Assembly: GCA_019843655.1 (NCBI GenBank)
Contig: JACDQD010000005.1
Coordinates: 4,863,575-4,927,574, forward strand
From: Lethocerus indicus
Taxonomy: Eukaryota; Arthropoda; Insecta; Hemiptera; Belostomatidae
Direction: 5' to 3'
DNA: 64,000 nucleotides
Notes under the pieces: model-generated
What the model saw: the letters and a program-made list of their open reading frames with translations, nothing else
Told to the model about the DNA's origin: nothing
Database searches by the model: none
In this document: one piece after another, positions 56,497 through 64,000 of the stretch
How positions within the stretch are numbered: the stretch's first letter is position 1
Layout of the letters: each line of letters opens with the position of its first letter
Translations under genes and position numbers: made by a program

Positions 56497-57444
56497 ATGA
56501 AGCTAGTAGATCATGTGATACGCAGCTTTAAAGTGGCGAAGGTGTTCCGCGAAAACACAGATAAAATAAACAGCATAGATTTTTCACCCAACGGCGATGC
56601 TCTAATTTCGTGTAGTGAAGACGATCAGATCGTAATCTACGATTGCGAAAAGGGTACACTTACGAAGACGGTGAATAGCAAAAAGTATGGTGTAGACTTA
56701 ATACATTTCACGCACGCGAAAAATACAGCCATACACAGCTCCACTAAAGTCGACGATACCATCAGATACCTATCACTTCATGATAACAAATACATTCGCT
56801 ACTTCCCAGGGCACACAAAGAAAGTAGTTTCGCTCTGTATTTCACCCATAGAAGATTCATTTATATCCGGCTCTCTAGACAGAACCCTCAGAATATGGGA
56901 TCTGAGATCTCCCAATTGTCAAGGAATGATGCAATTGACCGGTAGACCTGTTACCGCATATGACCCCGAAGGGCTGATTTTTGCAGTAGGAATTAACTCT
57001 GAGAGCGTCAAATTGTACGATCTGCGATCTTTTGACAAAGGTCCTTTCGTAACTTTTGATCAGGTACAAGAGAAGGAGTGTGATTGGACCGGTCTTAAGT
57101 TTAGCAGCGATGGAAAAACCGTTTTAATATCGACAAATGGATCGACGATACGTCTGATGGATGCCTTCCACGGCAATCCATTGCAGACATTTACCGGTCA
57201 TCTGAACAACAAAGGTATCCCGATAGAGGCATCATTCAGCCCTGACTCGCAGTTTATTTTCAGTGGCTCAACGGATGGTCGAGTTCACGTTTGGAATGCA
57301 GACACCGGCTATAAAGTAACAGTTTTGAACGCCGATCACCCTGGGCCTGTCCAGTGTGTACAGTTCAATCCAAAGTATATGTTGCTTGCTTCGGCCTGCA
57401 CAAATATGGCATTTTGGTTGCCCACGGTAGAGGAGACTGCATAA
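56497..57444 (+). CDS. Wdr82: WDR82 (Swd2 homologue), complete in a single exon
   Basis: WD40 beta-propeller protein of the SET1/COMPASS histone H3K4 methyltransferase complex; it also joins PNUTS-PP1 complexes at transcription termination. One uninterrupted frame of 315 aa (human WDR82 is 313). Seen: start [20 protein letters not shown], repeats with [100 protein letters not shown] and the C-terminal [20 protein letters not shown]. The start fits the conserved N-terminus. The coding region has no intron, in contrast to all other genes here. The 3' UTR appears long: AATAAA at 58922-58927 is a good late signal. Confidence 0.96.
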   Translation: MKLVDHVIRSFKVAKVFRENTDKINSIDFSPNGDALISCSEDDQIVIYDCEKGTLTKTVNSKKYGVDLIHFTHAKNTAIHSSTKVDDTIRYLSLHDNKYIRYFPGHTKKVVSLCISPIEDSFISGSLDRTLRIWDLRSPNCQGMMQLTGRPVTAYDPEGLIFAVGINSESVKLYDLRSFDKGPFVTFDQVQEKECDWTGLKFSSDGKTVLISTNGSTIRLMDAFHGNPLQTFTGHLNNKGIPIEASFSPDSQFIFSGSTDGRVHVWNADTGYKVTVLNADHPGPVQCVQFNPKYMLLASACTNMAFWLPTVEETA

Positions 57445-59542
57445 ATAATGGCACTTGCACTTAAGCATTCCTCCAAAACAATTAGGGTAGTTTGTAAGTC
57501 GCAATTTATATGTAATGCATTTGTAATTATGATGTGTTACCGTAATTGTCGGGTTAAGTGTTATATTAACTTGGTTACATTAATGATTTGACCTATGGAA
57601 ATTACGTGTTTAAATACCCGCTGAATTATTATAATGGTCATACTTATTTTTGTATTTTTGAAACAGGGGTAGTTCTGTTAAATAGATGGCGGTTCCCGTA
57701 CCGCGTGAGGATATTAAGGTATAACCGATGTACATAAGTAATATTTATATATTTATATAAATACGAGATATTAAGTACTGTACCTGTTTATTTGAATATA
57801 TTTGTAAATATTTTACTGATAGATTTAATTTTTCAATCTCCTTTGATAAATTTGACTTGTATATTTGGAACACAAGGTTTAGTCTGTTTGAAATGTGTGA
57901 TAATAAAATCAGGTGTTTTGTGTAACTCTAGTTGAAGAAGAGCTGTATGTATTTTCCTCCTATGATCCCACCGGGTTATATTGTGCTTATTTTTAGAAAT
58001 AGAATTTATTTTTAAGGTTTTTTCCTTTCAATCTTGCATTGATCAGGTTTAATTTCAACATAATACTGTTATGGAATCTTATATTGTTTCCTAGTTTGCT
58101 TATTAAAATTTATTTCATTTTGAAATAGAAACATATAGTACTGTCTGAAACATTTTGGCATACATTTATATTTTTTATTCGTGTATATAACTATGTAACT
58201 TTGTTTATATTAAAAGATAGTAATTTAAGTCATAAAAGTAGATAACTTATTTTTTTATGAAGTTTGCAAATTGGAAAAAATATACAACAATGAAAACAAT
58301 TGGAACTGTTATAAATTGTGAGCAGAACTACCCCCGTTTGTAATATAAAGTGTGGGTATTTGTATACATAATATTTGTAAACAATTGTAGATAAGGACTT
58401 CGTGTTTGATTGCTTGGCATGAACGAGAATGATTTAATGTTCCATTTTAATTCTAAGCACGCTATTTGCTGTCTATTACATTTTAAACTAATCTAAACAT
58501 AATTTTTTTTCTAAATCAGGACAAATTTAGCTACCGCTAACTTTTTGAAATTAAAGAATTTGAAGAACATTTGAATTAAAACTGCAGTGTTTCAGAACAC
58601 GTATGTAAATATTTGTAAGTCTTTTGATAGTAGAAATTTTGTATAGTGGGATAAGTTTTTATAACTTACTTAGACTTAAGGTAGATTTTTCGTCAGTATT
58701 TTATCATTGTGATAACTGTGACCTACCCTATGTGATACTGTGCATATAGATGGCTGGAAAAACTTTAATTTGTGTTCATATGGCATTTATACACTGCCAC
58801 AGTTTCTATGCAACAGCGCACATTGTATGTCTTCGCATTCATCGTGCGCCAATATACTTTTATAATCACTTGGAAAGCCTAAATATTTATGTTCTGTATC
58901 ATGTTTGTATTTTAAAAAGTAAATAAATAGTTTTACTGATTTTTATTATGTTTTTTCTTTTTATATACTAACATTTCATGAGTTCCTCATATCTCTGTTT
59001 GAGATGGTGGGGTTGGGGTCAGCCATTGGGCAAGTATTAGTTTTCTGTTCATATTTAAATAGAAATACAATATATTAAAATGTATATTAACTTTATTTTA
59101 ATTATCTAAGACATCATTGCACTATAAACCAAAATGATATATACACCAAATATTTTAAATATAAGTATGTACAAAAATATTAATAGTTCAACATGGGGAC
59201 TTCCTGTGTAATTAATCATATCTTACATAACACCCACAATATGACTCATGATCTATTTATAACTTCATGAAGTATAACCCTAGTAGATGAAATCTGTAAC
59301 CAATTTTCTATTAAAGAGAGCTATTCAACAAAAACTGAATGCCTGATATTTACATAATATAAAGTAAACTTAATTAAAATGCGACAATTTTTTTGTTTTA
59401 AATAATATATTTAATGTAAGTAATATATTGTTTTATAGACAAATAAATAATTCAACGTATATAAACTTTCTAATTTGAAATCATAAAGAAGTTTAGAAAA
59501 AATAAAGTATTTTAATAAAGTATGTTTAAAGAATAAACAGAA
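57445..59542. other. Long 3' UTR of Wdr82 and convergent gap to DARS2
   Basis: AT-rich, no coding exon found. Several AATAAA signals exist (for example near 57900 and at 58922-58927), so alternative 3' ends are possible. TTTATT at 59092-59097 is a plausible minus-strand poly(A) signal for DARS2. Confidence 0.45.
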
Positions 59543-62500
59543 TTAATTAGCAGAAGCTGTCTTTTCCCTTAACTTCTCTTCCAAACTAATATGGTAGAGT
59601 TGTAATTCTTCGGCAGTTATCTGACTAGGTGAATTACACATGTAGTCACGACCATCTCCTCCTTTTGGAAAAGCTATAACATCCCTTATTGTAGGAGTGC
59701 CCAAGAGTAATGATACCAGCCTGTCAATACCTGCAATAATACAAACAAATCCTCAATTCTAAGAAATTAAAATTATTTAACAACAGTAAAAATGTTATTG
59801 CAACCAACACTGAATTGTTAGTTTCTTGTATATTTGTGCTATACAGGAAAATATACATTAGTTCATTAATTCCTACTTGGATCCAATGAATTCCAATAGA
59901 TATAGTCTTCTTTATTATTGACATTTAAATAATCAATATAAGTAAATCTGAAAAGCATCTAATTCATTTTCTAGTTGTTGCTTACATACCAGCATTTAAA
60001 ACACAACATAACCTTTAAAGGTGAGTACTATTTTGTACAATATAATAATGAAACTTTCAAAAATTGATCAGATGTGAAATGTTTATGAAAGGGTTAAAAA
60101 TATATAATAAAATCATTAATTATGGAGCATTAATTTTTTCAGGGATAAGTAGCTACCAGCTTGTGGGCCTTGAGCATCCCACAAGATTGCTTTAATGAGT
60201 GTAAGGAGATAAATACCTAGCTAAGTAGTATGGTTTTATGAACATTACATTATGAAAGAAGTTGAAATTTAAAGCTTTTAATTTAAATGATTTGTTTAAC
60301 CATTCATTCATAACGTTCTTAAAAAATTGGAAGAGTCATAACCTTTCATCTGCTAGACTAATATCCCAGAGACTGACTAATATGAATATTACAATCACTA
60401 TTTTATTAACATAAATATAATTTCCTTTTATCTGTAATGAGAATATCAACTATTATTCAATACAGTTTATATATATTTCTCTGAATGTTCCAAGCAGGCT
60501 TTTTCAATTAACTTGGCAGATAAAAGACTAGAGTCTTGGGGTTGAAAATTTAACACAATAATCTATGGTAGCTGTATATCCTAATATATAACAATTCATT
60601 CAAAATATAAACCTAAGGCAATGCCAGCATGTGGTGGTGCTCCAGATGCGAGGGCGTCAAGGAGGTGACGAAGATCAGTGGTGGGAATTTGCAAAATGTT
60701 TTTTAATATTTCTTCTTGCAGTCTGTAATCGTGAATTCGCTCAGATCCACCACCGATTTCCCAACCATTCAGAACCAGATCATAGTGGAGTCCCCGCACC
60801 TATTACAAAGCACAATTTACATTCTGCATAATAAGCACAACACATAATTGCATTTCATCTAGATTTTAAATATTTTTGTGCTGTTATTGGCCATACTACA
60901 AAAAAAATTGTTTAATGTGGACAAAATTTAAATTTTGTTACAGACAAAAAATAATTTAATGGAGTAAAACTGTATAGTTTATCCAAGGGAAAAGAAAATA
61001 AAAGTTAAAATTATTTTATAGAATCAAAATTATAACGGCCCAATGACTAAGCAGGTTCAGGTGGGCGGTTCCTATATTACACTAATCAATAATGAGAGCG
61101 TGGGTGCCAACCAATCCTATGACAGGGAAAAACAGTTCCCTTCTATTTATAATACACAGTCCTACACAAAATTAGTACATAATCGATGATTTAAACCTAG
61201 GCTTAATCTACCTTTCAACCTAAAAGCCTGAATAACGAATGTATGGAAGTTTTTATTTCAGCAATGAGAATTTAAGCCATCATTGGCTAAGCGCATTGAG
61301 GTTGGTGATGTTACTCTAATAAATAATGAGGCTGTGATTGCCATCCAATCCTGTGACAGGTAAAAACAATTCCCTCCTAAATCTTTATAATATACAATCT
61401 TAAACTGGACTAACATATCATTCTCCTCAATTCATCACCCTAATCCACACCAATCCAAATTTGTGTGTTGTGACAAGATCGCTGACCTGTTTATTTGATC
61501 CTATTATTTGAATTTATTTGAATATTATTATATCTAAGCATCTAAGAGTTGAGTAAAAGCAGAAAAAATAGATTTGGGTTAGAACCCATGACGAGAAAAG
61601 TGAGTTATATTACTTATAAATATAATTCAAATAAATTTATTTACATATATATAAATGTAAATTTATTTGAATTCACTAATGCTAAAGTTTTAATTATTAA
61701 CTAATGAAATAAATATTATTAGATAGGTATTGCTTTTACGACAAACCAATTAGCTCATGCTAAAAATATCTGAGAAAGGGAAACATTAATGTAAAATATC
61801 TGTTGGCTGCGTTTTACTAAGGTGACAAACTATACTTTTAATTATTAACGTATAACCCCATGACCTGGAAACATGTCGCTAAACGTGTATGTGGGTTAGC
61901 TGTATACGTGCTGTAAATTTGGTGAGAATCGGAGCAGCCATTCATGTTGTACAGCATAGAGGTCACTGCTGACCTTTGACCTGTCCCCATGATGACCTGG
62001 AAAGGTGCTTCTTGACCTGACTGGACATGAGATGCATGCACGCTGAAGGTTTGGGGGAAATTGGTTCAGCAGTTTGGAAATGCATAGCGAACACACACAC
62101 ACACTCCATTTGACAAATATTATATAGTCTAGTACAGAATCCATTATTCAAGCCTAGGCTTAATCTACCAAAAACCTTAATAACCTGGATATAAATTTTT
62201 TATGTGTGCAGTGAAAATTTAACCGATCAGTGGCTAAGCGCATTGGGGTGGGTAGTACTTATATTATGCTCATCAATAACGAGAGTGTGAGTACCAACCA
62301 ATCGAGTGATGGGGAAAAACAATTCTCGCCTATTTATAATAAACAAGATTAGTACATCATTCTTGATTTAAACTTAGGCTTAATCTACCTCTTAACCCAA
62401 AAGCCTAAATAAACAGGGTACAAATTTTTATTTTAGTAGCCACCTATCTGTAGCTGCGCATATTCAGGTGGGTGGTTGTTATGTTGCGCCAATCAATAAT

Positions 62501-63480
62501 CAGACTATTGGTACCAACCAATCCTGAGACAGGCAAAAATAATTCCCTCTCAAGTATTTATAATACACAATCTTACAATAGACTATTACATCATCCATGA
62601 TTTAAACCTAGGCTTAATCTGTAACCTAAAAGCCAAAATAATCACAATATGGATTTTTTAAAATCAGCAGTGGAAATTTAACCCATTCCACCAGTGGTCT
62701 CATTGGTTCAAAGCTGACACTATTTCTTATAAAGTAAATTTAAATTGCATTATTAACATTGAGGTACCTGAACAACGCTAGGTTAATTTTAAACTAATAG
62801 CAAAATAAATATTAATTCATTAACAAGGTGAATGACTACATATTAGAAGCAAATTTAAATAATCTTGAAACCAATTAATATATTTTGGCAGTGCTTCGGT
62901 TATGGCTATTTCTAAAATATGTAAAATGAAACAGTAAAATCATAATATTCCAAACACTGTTTTATATATTGAAAGAAGTACTCATGGCAGTTTTATTACC
63001 TAAGACCCATTTCAGCCATTTAATAAAACAGGGAGTACATATTGTGTATCTGCTTTTTGTAAACCAATAGGTTCTTGATGTACCATATTATTTAATAGTG
63101 TGCTGAAACAAATTGTTCACCGTATCTATTTTGGACTTTTAGTAAGGCAAAGAAATACAATTTAATATCTCTCAAACCTGAGAGCTGTTTTCAAGCCTCA
63201 AAGCTGTTTTTAACAGTTTTTAATACTAATTTTCCGAATAACAAAGGTAAACATTTCCACTTGCCTGAAGAGGATCAGAATGCAACAGATGTAGGTCTTC
63301 CGGATTGGGCCTTGTGAATGGATGATGGGTGGCGACAAGCTTCCCGGATTCATCTCCAGGCGAGAACAGGGGAAAGTCGACCAACCATAGACAGTGGAAT
63401 TGCCCGTCGTTGATCCAATCACCCTTCACTCCTAAACCCAACAGGTGCCTGGTGAACTCAGTCCTCAACTTCCCCAACAG
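59543..63480 (-). CDS. DARS2: Mitochondrial aspartyl-tRNA synthetase (DARS2), C-terminal part, gene continues past the right edge
   Basis: Bacterial-type class IIb synthetase charging mitochondrial tRNA-Asp. Three exons on the minus strand: 63265-63480, 60613-60799, 59543-59730; phases agree and give the last 197 codons including stop's neighbour. Seen: [34 protein letters not shown] (bacterial insert-side region), [20 protein letters not shown] (motif 2-3 region with GGGS), [20 protein letters not shown] and the motif 3 ending [18 protein letters not shown]. The HPF and IGGGS motifs separate it from cytosolic AspRS. The acceptor at 63481-63482 shows that earlier exons lie beyond the window. 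The intron after exon 63265-63480 has a GC donor (CAG|GCAAGT). The 2.46-kb intron holds a minisatellite interrupted by a mobile-element copy. Confidence 0.93.
61030..62720. repeat. Interrupted ~220-240-bp tandem repeat in DARS2 intron
   Basis: Units share GGCTTAATCTACC, a CCAACCAATCC-type block and AATAACGAGAG-type blocks. Unit markers CCAACC/CCATCC lie near 61108, 61349, 62298 and 62514; further degenerate copies of GGCTTAATCT occur near 62614. Between about 61430 and 62130 the array is broken by unrelated sequence carrying mobile-element features, after which the unit resumes at the point it left off. Confidence 0.75.
61430..62130. mobile_element. Mobile-element copy inserted into the DARS2 intron array
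   Basis: Contains a pol III B-box-like GGGTTAGAACCCATG (near 61576) and, at about 61900-62120, a segment with GGTGAGAATCGGAGCAGCC, TTGGTTCAGCAGTTTGG and a CA repeat before a short A/T tail. Such a combination is familiar from the 3' ends of insect RTE-type non-LTR elements and their SINEs, but I cannot name the family. No reverse transcriptase frame is present. Two nested copies are possible. Confidence 0.4.
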
Positions 63481-63483
63481 CTG

Positions 63484-64000
63484 AAGCTTAAAAATAAATA
63501 AGGTCAGTTTTAATTAATTAATAGCTGGAATCACAGGGAAACTGAACCACAGAATGGTTATGTTGAACAATTGGGTTTCATTGGAATCTACTCTCAATAC
63601 ATATGGCCTTCTATATGTAGCTTGAGTTGTGAGAGACTGTCCTAAATATATATTTTTTAATAGAAAGTAAATGATAATTAACAAATAACCAAATTAAATT
63701 ATAATGAATAGTCAAGAGCAATATGAGTCCTTCTAAAGTAACCGGGTCCATGTATTATTATTATTTGTCCTTTTTTGTATACTAAGTAATTATAAACTAT
63801 GTGCAGTATCATTAAATGAAATAGGAATAAAGCTAATCACAGTTTGTAAGTTTTCAGTCAACATGTTAGCTGAATCCTTTGTAAATCAGATGTCATGATG
63901 TTTAATATTTTAAAACATACATTCACTGCCTAACAAGGACAGTATTTAGAGTGTTGGGTAGTATTATATGATTTGATTGCATATGCTATGTGCCATCAAG
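63484..64000 (-). other. Intron of DARS2 running off the window
   Basis: AT-rich sequence upstream (minus strand) of the first visible DARS2 exon. I see no further exon before the window ends. Confidence 0.5.

Noticed and set aside
61838..62151. Minus-strand open frames in the DARS2 intron
   Set aside because: They fall in the mobile-element copy and do not resemble any protein; likely chance frames.

Overview
The window is nuclear DNA of an animal, most likely an insect or another arthropod. It is AT-rich, its genes are split by GT-AG introns of roughly 0.1-3 kb, and it carries long (TA)n microsatellites, intronic satellites, tRNA-derived SINE remnants and small DNA transposons. No bacterial, organellar or viral gene was recognised. 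I could not fix the species.

Layout, left to right: rpL35 (+, ribosomal protein uL29); Ntmt1 (-, N-terminal methyltransferase); Edc4/Ge-1 (+, decapping scaffold, 20 coding exons, with one apparent frameshift); Utp23 (-, small-subunit processome factor); Aktip/FTS (+, inactive E2-like adaptor); UAP56/Hel25E/DDX39B (-, DECD-box mRNA export helicase); FDXACB1-like (+, Bmt5-like methyltransferase fused to an FDX-ACB domain); Mtg2/GTPBP5/ObgH1 (+, mitochondrial Obg GTPase), 62 bases behind it; cytosolic alanyl-tRNA synthetase (-, 18 coding exons) carrying an unexpected eEF1-gamma-like GST module at its C-terminus; Wdr82 (+, single coding exon); and the 3' part of mitochondrial aspartyl-tRNA synthetase DARS2 (-), cut by the right edge. 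Most reading frames were confirmed by phase-consistent splice junctions, and predicted protein lengths agree with the families (123, 225, about 1047, 228, 279, 425, 537, 379, 1186, 315 aa and 197+ aa).

Nearly every gene serves RNA metabolism or translation (ribosome, rRNA processing, mRNA export, decapping, tRNA charging, mitoribosome assembly), but they are separate eukaryotic transcription units, not an operon. Pairs are often divergent (Ntmt1/Edc4, Utp23/Aktip, UAP56/FDXACB1, AlaRS/Wdr82) or convergent (rpL35/Ntmt1, Edc4/Utp23, Mtg2/AlaRS, Wdr82/DARS2).

The most notable observations are: (1) the AlaRS-GST fusion inside one uninterrupted terminal exon; (2) a Penelope-like inverted-repeat element in Aktip intron 2 whose repeat boundary falls exactly on the cleavage site of a predicted hammerhead ribozyme; (3) an exact 188-bp-period satellite with alternating A/B monomers in a UAP56 intron; (4) a 462-bp piggyBac-type MITE in an Edc4 intron; (5) a frameshift in a conserved Edc4 exon; and (6) a 14-nt final coding micro-exon in UAP56.
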